Below are positions 17,701 to 25,619 of a DNA stretch of 53,451 nucleotides, in pieces. The notes under the pieces are model-generated. The model was not told where the DNA came from, did not search any database, and saw nothing but the letters and a program-made list of their open reading frames with translations. Each line of letters begins with the position of its first letter. Position 1 is the first letter of the stretch. Position numbers and translations under genes: made by a program. Origin of the DNA: Calothrix membranacea FACHB-236 (GTDB lineage Bacteria; Cyanobacteriota; Cyanobacteriia; Cyanobacteriales; Nostocaceae); the NCBI RefSeq assembly GCF_014696315.1, contig NZ_JACJPX010000057.1, positions 1 to 53,451 on the forward strand, given 5' to 3'.

Positions 17701-18810
17701 ATGCGGATACTACATATCACTAATCATGTACAACAAATCGGTAACGGAATTGTCAATGTTGCAGTAGACTTAGCTTGTTTACAAGCGAAAAATGGTCATT
17801 ATGTTGCTGTTGCGTCATCTGGGGGAGAATACGAAACCTTACTAGCAAATCACGACGTGCAACACTTTCACCTCGATCAATCGAGAACACCCATCAATAT
17901 AATTAAAGCGGCTTGGCGTTATCGCCAGATTATTCAAGAGTTTCAGCCCGATATTGTTCATGCACACATGATGACAGGAGTTGTATTAGCAGGACTTCTG
18001 AGAAAAGGTGCTGAATATAGTTTAGTTTCTACTGTACACAATGAGTTTCAGCGCAGCGCTATTTTGATGGGATTGGCGGATCGGGTAATTGCAGTTAGTA
18101 ATGCTGTAGCTGATTCTATGGTACGGCGTGGGATATCTAAGAGTAAGTTACGCGTAGTAGCCAACGGTACATTAAACAGTCCCCGAAATCGTAGTATTAA
18201 AGATTGTCAACCCATACCTTTATGCCATCCAGCAATTACTACTGTAGCTGGAATGTACACCCGCAAAGGAATTGTGGAATTAATAGAAGCCTTCATCAAA
18301 ATTGCTGCAGAAGTTCCGCAAGCACATTTATATTTAGTCGGAAATGGCCCCGATCGCGCTATGTTTGAGGCTATGGTACAAAATACCTCTTTTCGCCATC
18401 GCATTCATTTTGAAGGCTTCCAGTCAGAACCGCAACGCTATATGCTGTCCTCTGATATCTTTGTCCTCGCTTCTCACTGCGAATCCTTTGGATTAGTACT
18501 AACAGAAGCGCGAGAAGCAGGTTGTGCAATTATTGCTAGCGATGTCGATGGTATTCCAGAAACTTTGGATCGCGGACAAGCAGGTTTATTAGTACCACCA
18601 AAAGATAGTCAAACTCTGGCAAATGCTTTAATGTATTTGCTCAACGATCCACAACAACTACAAAAGTTGAAATCACAAGCCAAACAAAACCTCGAACGCT
18701 TCAGCGTTACGCGAGTTAATGAGGAAACGCTAAGTGTATACTATGAATTAATTAATAACTACAGTGCATTTAATTTTAGAACATCTCAAGAACTTGTAGT
18801 TAGTAAATAG
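17701..18810 (+). CDS. Glycosyltransferase family 4
   Basis: A 369-aa GT-B glycosyltransferase. The N-terminus MRILHITNHVQQIGNGIVNV is the usual acceptor-domain start. HAHMMTGVVLAG and VSTVHNEFQRSAILM follow, then the donor domain with GMYTRKGIVELIEAFIKIA and the site HCESFGLVLTEAREAGCAII. I chose the ATG at 17701 because it has ggagaaaa upstream and matches the family start. The frame is open 39 codons further back (17584), but that stretch shows no family sequence. It follows the PIG-L deacetylase, as in GlcNAc-transferase/deacetylase pairs, which hints at a GlcNAc-containing glycan; this is inference. Confidence 0.9.
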   Translation: MRILHITNHVQQIGNGIVNVAVDLACLQAKNGHYVAVASSGGEYETLLANHDVQHFHLDQSRTPINIIKAAWRYRQIIQEFQPDIVHAHMMTGVVLAGLLRKGAEYSLVSTVHNEFQRSAILMGLADRVIAVSNAVADSMVRRGISKSKLRVVANGTLNSPRNRSIKDCQPIPLCHPAITTVAGMYTRKGIVELIEAFIKIAAEVPQAHLYLVGNGPDRAMFEAMVQNTSFRHRIHFEGFQSEPQRYMLSSDIFVLASHCESFGLVLTEAREAGCAIIASDVDGIPETLDRGQAGLLVPPKDSQTLANALMYLLNDPQQLQKLKSQAKQNLERFSVTRVNEETLSVYYELINNYSAFNFRTSQELVVSK

Positions 18811-19000
18811 ATTCGTCAGACAATATTTGTCAAACATTTTTATGTTTTGTGTAACCCTTTCCTACCGAAAGCTACGCATCGTGTATTGCAGATAAAAGTT
18901 AGAGTTTGGCTTCCGACAATCTGAAATTTTTCAGCCTGATATTAAATTTACTCTACGGAACAATCCGGTGTTTTAGCCATTTGAAATTACTCATAAAAAG

Positions 19001-19045
19001 CAAGATTCCCAAGTTCGTCAATTGGGAATCTTGTAACTAAACTTA
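19001..19045 (-). terminator. Rho-independent terminator for the sugar transferase
   Basis: CAAGATTCCCAA (19001-19012) pairs perfectly with TTGGGAATCTTG (19022-19033). Read on the minus strand, the stem is followed by CTTTTTATGAG, a clear T tract. It lies directly after the sugar transferase stop and between convergent genes. Confidence 0.8.
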
Positions 19046-19075
19046 TCTGGGCTTAAATACCTGAATACAAACTTT

Positions 19076-19753
19076 TTAAAAAGCTCCAATTCTACCAAAT
19101 AGTACGTAGAATGTTTTGGCAATTAACAGCAAATCATACATTGGACTCCATCTGGCTTGATACTGTAAATCTAAGTCAACTATTTTCTCAAAATTAGTAA
19201 CTTGGGAACGTCCGTTAACTTGCCATTCACCAGTTAAACCAGGTTTTACATCTAAACGCTTCCAATGTCTTTTTGTATATCTATTTACTTCATCACCTGT
19301 AGGTGGTCTTGTACCTACTAAGCTCATTTCATTGAGTAACACATTCCAAAATTGTGGTAGTTCATCTAAACTACTGCTTCTTAAAAAGCGACCTACTTTA
19401 GTGACTCGGAAATCGTTTTTATTTTTAAATATCAGTCCATTCGCTTCATTATTAACTAAAGTCTTTAATTCCTCTGCATCACTAACCATTGAGCGGAATT
19501 TATAAAGAAGAAAAGGTTTTCCTTGCAATCCATACCGTTCTTGAACGAAGAAAATTGGCCCGGGACTATCGATTTTAATTGCGATCGCAATCGGCACAAA
19601 CAAGATGGCTAGAATCAACAGCCCTATCAAACTGCCTACAATGTCTAAACAGCGCTTAAATTTAGATTTTACTGAAGGATGGGGATTAGGCTCTAATTCC
19701 CAAGATAAAAAAGAGGGAGCTGGAAGAACTTTGTGTAATTGTGTTTGTTGCAT
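19076..19753 (-). CDS. Sugar transferase (ExoY/WcaJ-type phosphoglycosyltransferase)
   Basis: A 225-aa monotopic phosphoglycosyltransferase that starts polysaccharide chains by moving a sugar-1-phosphate onto undecaprenyl phosphate. It has the N-terminal re-entrant membrane helix (LDIVGSLIGLLILAILFVPIA), PGPIFFVQERYGLQGKPF, the KFRSM segment, the catalytic SLDELPQFWNVL (Asp-Glu) and SLVGTRPP, then KPGLTGEWQVNGRS. The short length without the extra N-terminal helices is ExoY-like. A close paralogue of equal length lies at 43667-44344. The upstream spacing gaggcaggataATG resembles the other copy. Its setting, among three glycosyltransferases and ExoD, supports a role as initiator of an exopolysaccharide. 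Confidence 0.93.
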   Translation of the reverse strand: MQQTQLHKVLPAPSFLSWELEPNPHPSVKSKFKRCLDIVGSLIGLLILAILFVPIAIAIKIDSPGPIFFVQERYGLQGKPFLLYKFRSMVSDAEELKTLVNNEANGLIFKNKNDFRVTKVGRFLRSSSLDELPQFWNVLLNEMSLVGTRPPTGDEVNRYTKRHWKRLDVKPGLTGEWQVNGRSQVTNFEKIVDLDLQYQARWSPMYDLLLIAKTFYVLFGRIGAF

Positions 19754-20077
19754 TATCCTGCCTCAAGTGATGAAGGTAGAATTATTAACTTCTAATCTAC
19801 GATTGTGAAAATTAACTTTTTTAAAAAGGAGAAAACCAAGTTTTTAATCTTTATGGGGATACAGAACTGTGTAGGGTAATTTCGGGAAATTGCTGAATAT
19901 CCATCTATTTTTTTTACCTCTATATTGATCTGTACATATGTGCGTTGTGAAATTCTCAATCAAAATACTGGTTAGCTCAGGATAAAAAGGCAGTAGGAAA
20001 TGGGGGAAACCTTTAACCTTTTCCCTATGCTAAATTCGGATCTGAAAAATCTTGAACCCAGCACTATTGGTTTTTAA
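19754..20077. other. Intergenic gap
   Basis: A 324-base AT-rich gap upstream of the sugar transferase and downstream of the caspase gene (both minus strand). I see no gene, hairpin or repeat that I would defend. Confidence 0.5.
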
Positions 20078-22288
20078 TCACCCTGTCTCTGAATCGCCCA
20101 ATTGACAAGTCTCAAGACGCAAAAACAGAGCCACACATAATTCCCACCACGAAGCTGTTGCGATCGCACTATGCCATTCCCAAACACCTAACAGCTTGAC
20201 ACGCCAAACCTGTTCTAAAAAACCGAAATAGGGTAAATGTCCTATAGGTGCATCTCCTTGCCAGACTAGATTTTCATAATCAACCCATGAGTCTTTCAAA
20301 CGCCAACCAACACGATTAGCAAAATCAATGCAGGTTTCGGAAGCAGCAACTTTGGCAGAGCCAATCATCAAAGCTAACAACGGATCGGTTGCAGAAGTAT
20401 CTTTAATACTTTGCCAGATAAGTTGTTGAACACTAAAGCCAAAGTGCCCATAACTATAATTTACCCACAGATTATCAATTGTATAAAGGTCTTTACAAGA
20501 AAAATTTATTACATCCTTAATTTCAAGAAAACTTTCTTCTTTTCTTCCGGATGCTTTGAGTATAAGTTTTGTAGTCTCTTGATCCGCCTCTAACCACCTT
20601 TTATTTTTAAGTAAATCTCGCAAGTAAGTGTAATCAATTCCTAATGCTGAACTCAAATCATCAGGTTTGAAATTGTCAGTATTTTCTGGTTTGGTATGTA
20701 AATTTTCAACAGAAAATAAAGTTTTTCCTGGTAATATTTCTATAATTCCTTGAGAACCAGATAACCAAAAATATAATTTAATGTCAGTTTGTGTTAACTG
20801 CATTTGCAATTGTGTAATCCAAGCTGCGGCGGTGAGTCCTGTTGGCTGCATTCCTTGATTGAGGGTTTCTAGCAAAGTATGAGCAAATACTTCACTATCA
20901 TTAGCTGGTACAGCAGCCGTAATTAAACACTGTCCTGCATCTAATCCAATTTGTAGTTCTTCTACCCAATCCCTTACTGATACTGTCCCAAACCCCTGCT
21001 GTTCTGGACAATCTAAAATAATAATTTGTTGCGATCTACATCGGCGGAGTTGTTTTCTTAACCATGAACGCTCAATAAAAATATCTTCGGACAGTACTAA
21101 TCTTGCTTCTCCTACTTCTGTCTCGCAAATTTGCCCACGCAGATATAACAATACTGTTGTGGCTGCTTCGGGTGTAGTAGATTCCGCAAAAGATGGCGAT
21201 AGCAAACACTTTTGGATAGCTTTGCGTACATCCGACTGGGGATTTTTGCCCCGCACAGTCCAATAATTAACTTCAAAGCTTCGCGTATTGCTGAGTATTT
21301 TACTCAAATCCAAGGAATGTTTACTTTTGGGGAGTCCTTCTACTATTAATGCTTGTCGCGGATGTTGGGAAAATGGTATTTGCTGAGGTTTTAGTCCTAA
21401 AATTACTTCTCCTACTCCTTCGACAATGCGCTTGGGTGTTTGTGAAGGATATTCGGAATGTATGGAATTGTCTCCCCGTCCTTTTTTTAGCTGATTAATG
21501 ACTCGCAACTGCTGATTAGCTTTATCTATATATGTCAGTGTTTGGTGGTAAACATAGCGATAAAGTCCATCGGCTTCGATAACACCAACAGAGTCAGCAG
21601 CTTCTCCCCTTAGCCCTTGAATTAAATAATATGTAAATACACCATGCCCTAATTGCGGAAATTCCCAAGATTGCTGGCCGCGATCGCAAGATAATAAAGC
21701 ATAAAATCCTTTTCTTTGGGCAGCTCGTTTTCGCAAAACTTCTACCAACTCTGGTGTCGGGTTGAGTTGGGGATCTGTTTCGCCTCTTGCACCCAACAGC
21801 GTCATTCCTCCGCTATGACAAGCATCTAATATTATTAGTTGCTGTTGAGCAGAACAATTTTCTAACAGTTGCAACAATTCCTGCAACTTTAAACCCGTGT
21901 CAGTTAATTGTTCTTTTTGAGTATCTTGGAGACACAGCACTACCTGCTGACTTAAAGAGTCCAGCATCCCATGCCCAGAAAAATAAAATATAACTGTGTC
22001 GATAGGTTTACTAGCCGCTGCAATTTGTTGAAGACTGGCGCGGATATTTTCTAATTTGGGTTGCTGTTCCCCAAAATCGTGATAAATCATCACCTCTTTT
22101 TGCGGAAATCCCTGTGTTGCGGCGTTTAATGCTTCCCCCAACCCTTGACAATCCAAAGCCGAATAATGCAAACCAGGTATTTGCTCATCCTCGTATTGGT
22201 TGACTCCCACTAGTAATAGCCAAAGTTTTGCTACACCAGTTTCTAAAGCATGAGTTGAGTGGCTAGTACGAACCCCAACAGGACACAT
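20078..22288 (-). CDS. Metacaspase / degenerate caspase-like / GUN4 fusion
   Basis: A 736-aa three-part protein. Residues about 21-245 are a caspase-fold peptidase (C14, metacaspase/orthocaspase): KLWLLLVGVNQYEDEQIPGL, the catalytic His106 in FYFSGHG and Cys157 in LIILDACHSGG. Residues about 310-530 repeat the fold's outline (ALIVEGLPKSKHSLDL, TTVLLYLRGQ, IIILDCPEQQG), but the His position holds Gln386 and the Cys (427) sits next to Asp426 without the usual Ala-Cys-His, so this unit is probably inactive. Residues about 552-690 are a GUN4 domain (LLKNKRWLEADQETTKLI, FGFSVQQLIW, FANRVGWRLKDSWVDY, APIGHLPY). GUN4 binds protoporphyrin and Mg-protoporphyrin. A tetrapyrrole-controlled protease is a reasonable but untested reading. 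No neighbour explains it. Confidence 0.9.
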   Translation of the reverse strand: MCPVGVRTSHSTHALETGVAKLWLLLVGVNQYEDEQIPGLHYSALDCQGLGEALNAATQGFPQKEVMIYHDFGEQQPKLENIRASLQQIAAASKPIDTVIFYFSGHGMLDSLSQQVVLCLQDTQKEQLTDTGLKLQELLQLLENCSAQQQLIILDACHSGGMTLLGARGETDPQLNPTPELVEVLRKRAAQRKGFYALLSCDRGQQSWEFPQLGHGVFTYYLIQGLRGEAADSVGVIEADGLYRYVYHQTLTYIDKANQQLRVINQLKKGRGDNSIHSEYPSQTPKRIVEGVGEVILGLKPQQIPFSQHPRQALIVEGLPKSKHSLDLSKILSNTRSFEVNYWTVRGKNPQSDVRKAIQKCLLSPSFAESTTPEAATTVLLYLRGQICETEVGEARLVLSEDIFIERSWLRKQLRRCRSQQIIILDCPEQQGFGTVSVRDWVEELQIGLDAGQCLITAAVPANDSEVFAHTLLETLNQGMQPTGLTAAAWITQLQMQLTQTDIKLYFWLSGSQGIIEILPGKTLFSVENLHTKPENTDNFKPDDLSSALGIDYTYLRDLLKNKRWLEADQETTKLILKASGRKEESFLEIKDVINFSCKDLYTIDNLWVNYSYGHFGFSVQQLIWQSIKDTSATDPLLALMIGSAKVAASETCIDFANRVGWRLKDSWVDYENLVWQGDAPIGHLPYFGFLEQVWRVKLLGVWEWHSAIATASWWELCVALFLRLETCQLGDSETG

Positions 22289-22653
22289 CTAAAAAATTTA
22301 AAACCTTGTATAGTAAAGCAATTTAACTACTGACTGATGGTAAATTATCAAGCCAGCAGCTTTGATAAAAATGGTATCAGATTAAACTAGACGCGTTGGT
22401 CTTCAACTTAGTTCCGCATCAAGGAACACCAAAAATCAATCATTGATGCGTAGGGTGCATTAATGAAGAGTAACGCACCATGCTTTTATTCATGTTTTGA
22501 GAGGTCATTTATAAAGTAAAAATACAACTATTGTAGGGGAGCCAGTCGCGTGGGCAGGTTTCCCAACTTGAGCGGACTGCTGTGGAAACCCGCGCAATGC
22601 AGTGGCTCCCCTGCTTAAGATTTACTTTATAAATGGTCTCTAACTCCTCCAAT
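22289..22653. other. Gap with palindromic repeat and MITE
   Basis: A 365-base gap between two minus-strand genes. It holds a gggtgcattaatgaagagta/acgcacc inverted repeat (about 22453-22480) and the MITE-like element at 22501-22640, which reaches within 14 bases of the ExoD stop. No gene seen. Confidence 0.6.
22501..22640. mobile_element. MITE-like element with 20-bp terminal inverted repeats
   Basis: GAGGTCATTTATAAAGTAAA (22501-22520) and TTTACTTTATAAATGGTCTC (22621-22640) are inverted repeats matching at 18 of 20 positions. Inside, GGGGAGCCA pairs with TGGCTCCCC and a GC-rich part (gcgtgggcaggtttcc / ggaaacccgcgc) forms a second stem, so most of the element can fold as one hairpin. No coding capacity and no transposase nearby. 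Confidence 0.8.
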
Positions 22654-23331
22654 TTACCTAAAAATAGATGGTATTAAACTAGGAGCTAACCACAATCCAT
22701 AACCAATAAATGCAAATAATCCCGTAATAAATACAGTAATTACGTAGCTAATACACATCAATAAACCATCAGATTCAACTGTGGCAATTGCCAACAGTAA
22801 AATTCCGATAGTTGGGATGGGATTAGTTAAAGGAATGGGCGAGATTAGTAATAGTGTCAACCATGAAATACAAAACCCATTAAATCGCCAAGCCCAAGAA
22901 CTCTTGGCAATTCTTGCTAACCGAGGCCGGGCAATTTTCTCTACTATTCTGGTGATTCGACGCAGGTTATGTAACAAAATATGGGCGAAGCGACGAGGAA
23001 ATTTGTAGTTCGCCATTTTTTTGGGTAACCAAGGCGATCGCCTTCCCAAAACCATCTGCATTGACAATAACAAGCAAGCAGCACCAAATGGCCCTGTTAA
23101 ACCCGGTGGCATAGGAAACAAAAAGGGCAAAACTAATAATGCAATGACCAAGCTAAAACCCCTCTCTGAGGTTTCTGCCAAAATATCTCCTAGAGTTAGC
23201 GGTTGTTCAGCTAAGTGTTGCAACAATGATTTAATTTCTTGAGAAAATCCTAAATGTATTTGGCTCGAGTCTATGCGATTTTCCACAATCCTCAGCTTTA
23301 TCTCAGTAAACTCTGTTATAGATGTATACAA
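22654..23331 (-). CDS. ExoD-family membrane protein
   Basis: A 225-aa integral membrane protein of the ExoD family (exopolysaccharide synthesis, exact biochemical role unsettled). After a soluble N-terminus with the family's LTLGDILAETSERGFSLVIA come hydrophobic segments (LLVLPFLFPMPPGLTGPFGA; ACLLLSMQMVLGRRSPWLPK), a basic stretch, then WLTLLLISPIPLTNPIPTIG and a C-terminal helix. The Pro/Gly-rich loops are characteristic. Its place next to a lipid kinase and close to glycosyltransferases fits envelope or exopolysaccharide metabolism. The gene ends 14 bases from a MITE, which could serve as its terminator hairpin. Confidence 0.88.
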   Translation of the reverse strand: MYTSITEFTEIKLRIVENRIDSSQIHLGFSQEIKSLLQHLAEQPLTLGDILAETSERGFSLVIALLVLPFLFPMPPGLTGPFGAACLLLSMQMVLGRRSPWLPKKMANYKFPRRFAHILLHNLRRITRIVEKIARPRLARIAKSSWAWRFNGFCISWLTLLLISPIPLTNPIPTIGILLLAIATVESDGLLMCISYVITVFITGLFAFIGYGLWLAPSLIPSIFR

Positions 23332-23432
23332 TAGCTCTGCAAGTAATTCCGTAAAAAATTAAATTATCTTTAATTGCACATATATCAAATTCTCCCAAAT
23401 CTATTACTTGTTATTAATTTAACAGCCACAAA

Positions 23433-24317
23433 TTAACTTTGTGGTGCTGGAGGGACAAAAACACTTACAGCCCCAGGAATAACACGGAAATGGGCTGGAG
23501 TATATGTGGTGATTTCCCCATCAGTATTAATAGGACGTGGTTTTCGGGTATAAACCTCCATTTCTTGACCCTGATAGGCACGTACTTCTCGCCATTTTAT
23601 GTGTTTTCCTTCCCGCATTGATGGCAGTAATAGTATAATTTGCCACCAATTTTTAATTTCTAAACTGTAGAGATCCAGCCTTTGATCGTCAATTGTCGCA
23701 TCATGGACTACTGCCATACCACCGCCATAGTAGCGACCATTACCCACCGCAATCTGAACGGTTTTTACGCGAATAGATTCCCCATTCATGCGGATTTCTG
23801 CGCTAAATGGTCGAGACTCCCATATTACCTGCAATGCCGTGGCTACGTAAGCAAATACACCCCAGCGACGTTTCGCTTCTTTGGTTAGTCGTTCAGTAAT
23901 TCTGACACTCAATCCCATACTCGCAACGTTGAAGAAATGCTTGCCATTCACCCACCCTAAGTCAATGCGTCGCTGTTCTCCAGCAGCAATGATTTTGCAG
24001 GCTTCAGGTAGGGAGTTGGGAATTCCTAAAGTTCTGGCTAAATCGTTAGCAGTTCCCAACGGTAAGATGCCTAAGGGCAATTGAGTATCAACTAAACCAT
24101 CTACAGCGGCATTGAGTGTACCATCACCACCGCCCACAATTACTAAGTCCACTTGATTTCGGTAATGTTGAATTATCTCTGTCAAGCGTTTGGGATTTTC
24201 TGTTGATTCTTCAATCAAATCTAAGCCCCTTTCCTGGAGACATTGAATTGCTTCCGTGAGGCGCTTTTGCCCTTGGCGAGCATGATGATTGACTAACAGC
24301 AGTGCGCGGGGACTCAT
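23433..24317 (-). CDS. Diacylglycerol/lipid kinase (YegS/BmrU-like)
   Basis: A 294-aa soluble lipid kinase of the DAGK catalytic family. MSPRALLLVNHHARQGQ begins the nucleotide-binding domain. VDLVIVGGGDGTLNAAVDGL is the GGDGT catalytic signature, LPLGILPLGTANDLARTLGI the second conserved block and RRIDLGWVNGKHFFNVASMG the third. The C-terminal beta-domain ends in PINTDGEITTYTPAHFRVIP. It likely phosphorylates diacylglycerol or a related lipid at the membrane, recycling lipid for the undecaprenyl or phosphatidate pools; the exact substrate is unknown. ExoD lies 100 bases downstream on the same strand, so co-transcription is plausible. The start is 88 bases from the divergent DUF2459 gene, a shared promoter region. 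Confidence 0.92.
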   Translation of the reverse strand: MSPRALLLVNHHARQGQKRLTEAIQCLQERGLDLIEESTENPKRLTEIIQHYRNQVDLVIVGGGDGTLNAAVDGLVDTQLPLGILPLGTANDLARTLGIPNSLPEACKIIAAGEQRRIDLGWVNGKHFFNVASMGLSVRITERLTKEAKRRWGVFAYVATALQVIWESRPFSAEIRMNGESIRVKTVQIAVGNGRYYGGGMAVVHDATIDDQRLDLYSLEIKNWWQIILLLPSMREGKHIKWREVRAYQGQEMEVYTRKPRPINTDGEITTYTPAHFRVIPGAVSVFVPPAPQS

Positions 24318-24405
24318 GGTGAGTACCTTTTATAGGTGAAATATGGCATTCTCAACGTAAAGATATTGTGCGTGGATTTCATGATCAATCCCTGTAATAT
24401 ATGTT

Positions 24406-25110
24406 ATGAAAGTTACCAAAAATACAACTTTTAACCGCTTTTTATGTAGTTGCCACCATTATTTATTTCGAGGATGTTTATTTAGCTTATCTTTGTTAGC
24501 AATTGCTGTCTTCATACCTAGGAAATGGGGAACTCAGCCAAAAGATAAATGTGATTTGGAGATTTGCATTTCTAATACAGGTATTCATTCTAATATTATA
24601 GTGCCAACTAAAAATGATATTTTTGATTGGCATAAATATCTGCCTATTGATGAAATTGGTATAGATAATTTCTATGATTACAATTACTTAAGTTTTGGGT
24701 GGGGTGACCGGGATTTTTATATGTCAACTGCTACTGTGGCAGATTTAAGATTGTCTACGACTTTCAAAGCTTTATTTTTACCAACCCCTTCTGCAATTTA
24801 TATTAAAGGTTATCAATTAATACCAAATAATCTCGATGTTAAATGTATTAATGTTGATAAAAATAACTATTTAAGTTTAGTCAAATTTATTCAATCTACT
24901 TTTAAGGTAGATGCCCAAGGTAAAGTAGTGCGTATTGGAAATGGTCATACTACTAATGCTGGCTTTTATGACGCAATTGGTAGTTATTCAATACTCAGAA
25001 ATTGTAATAATTGGACAGGAGAAGCCTTGAGACAAGCTGATGTAAATACTCCTGTTTGGGATGGATTATCTGCTGCGATTGTTTGGCATTTAAGAAGTAG
25101 TTGTAAATAA
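24406..25110 (+). CDS. DUF2459 (TIGR02117-like) protein, membrane-anchored
   Basis: A 234-aa protein of the DUF2459/TIGR02117 family, function unknown. The N-terminus has one hydrophobic segment (LFSLSLLAIAVFI, about residues 25-40) that anchors or exports it. The body has ICISNTGIHSNIIVP (family HS-x-I-x-x-P site), LSFGWGDRDFYMSTATVADL (GWGDR.FY signature), PSAIYIKGY and the C-terminal NCNNWTGEALRQADV, with a conserved Cys like that of the family. The Cys and the nearby His suggest an NlpC/P60-like (cysteine-hydrolase) arrangement, but I would not assert activity. It is divergent from the lipid kinase and stands alone. Confidence 0.8.
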   Translation: MKVTKNTTFNRFLCSCHHYLFRGCLFSLSLLAIAVFIPRKWGTQPKDKCDLEICISNTGIHSNIIVPTKNDIFDWHKYLPIDEIGIDNFYDYNYLSFGWGDRDFYMSTATVADLRLSTTFKALFLPTPSAIYIKGYQLIPNNLDVKCINVDKNNYLSLVKFIQSTFKVDAQGKVVRIGNGHTTNAGFYDAIGSYSILRNCNNWTGEALRQADVNTPVWDGLSAAIVWHLRSSCK

Positions 25111-25619
25111 TAAAAGAATCTAGTTTAGTTAAATTACTGAAATTACCTGTTTAGCTAAGAAACAGTAAAAACGAATAAAGTAAGAGTACGGTAATTAGAT
25201 AAATACAAAAAATACAGCGGATTGTATATTAACGATATATACCTATATTCTGCAAAATACCAACATTCCAAATTTCTCAAATTGCGTAAGTAATTTGAGT
25301 TTGTTTGAAGCTAACATCAAGCTGAGTGATGCATCAGAAAAAGGCACATATAATCAAATATAAATCTGTCTTAAGTCTGATGTAAAAAACCAGAATTAGT
25401 CATGCTCTCAGCTATACTATACGGTTAATAAAAATTAACAACATTTCTGTATAGCATCTCTAGTAATTTTGAAAAAACCAATTCATTTATAGATGCTTAT
25501 TTCCTGATATATTCTTGCCTAAACTAGTAATTTTAAAGCTTTGAATTATCATTTGCGATCGCTTTTGACGGCTCAATAATTTGGGAATACTGAGATGGTA
25601 ATCATATAAGGCCAAATCA
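25111..25619. other. AT-rich leader region, no gene seen
   Basis: A 509-base AT-rich gap before the ethylene-receptor-like kinase. I see no repeat or hairpin of note apart from one HIP1 octamer (gcgatcgc, around 25555-25562). AAGG eight bases before the GTG at 25620 could serve as ribosome-binding site. Confidence 0.45.
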
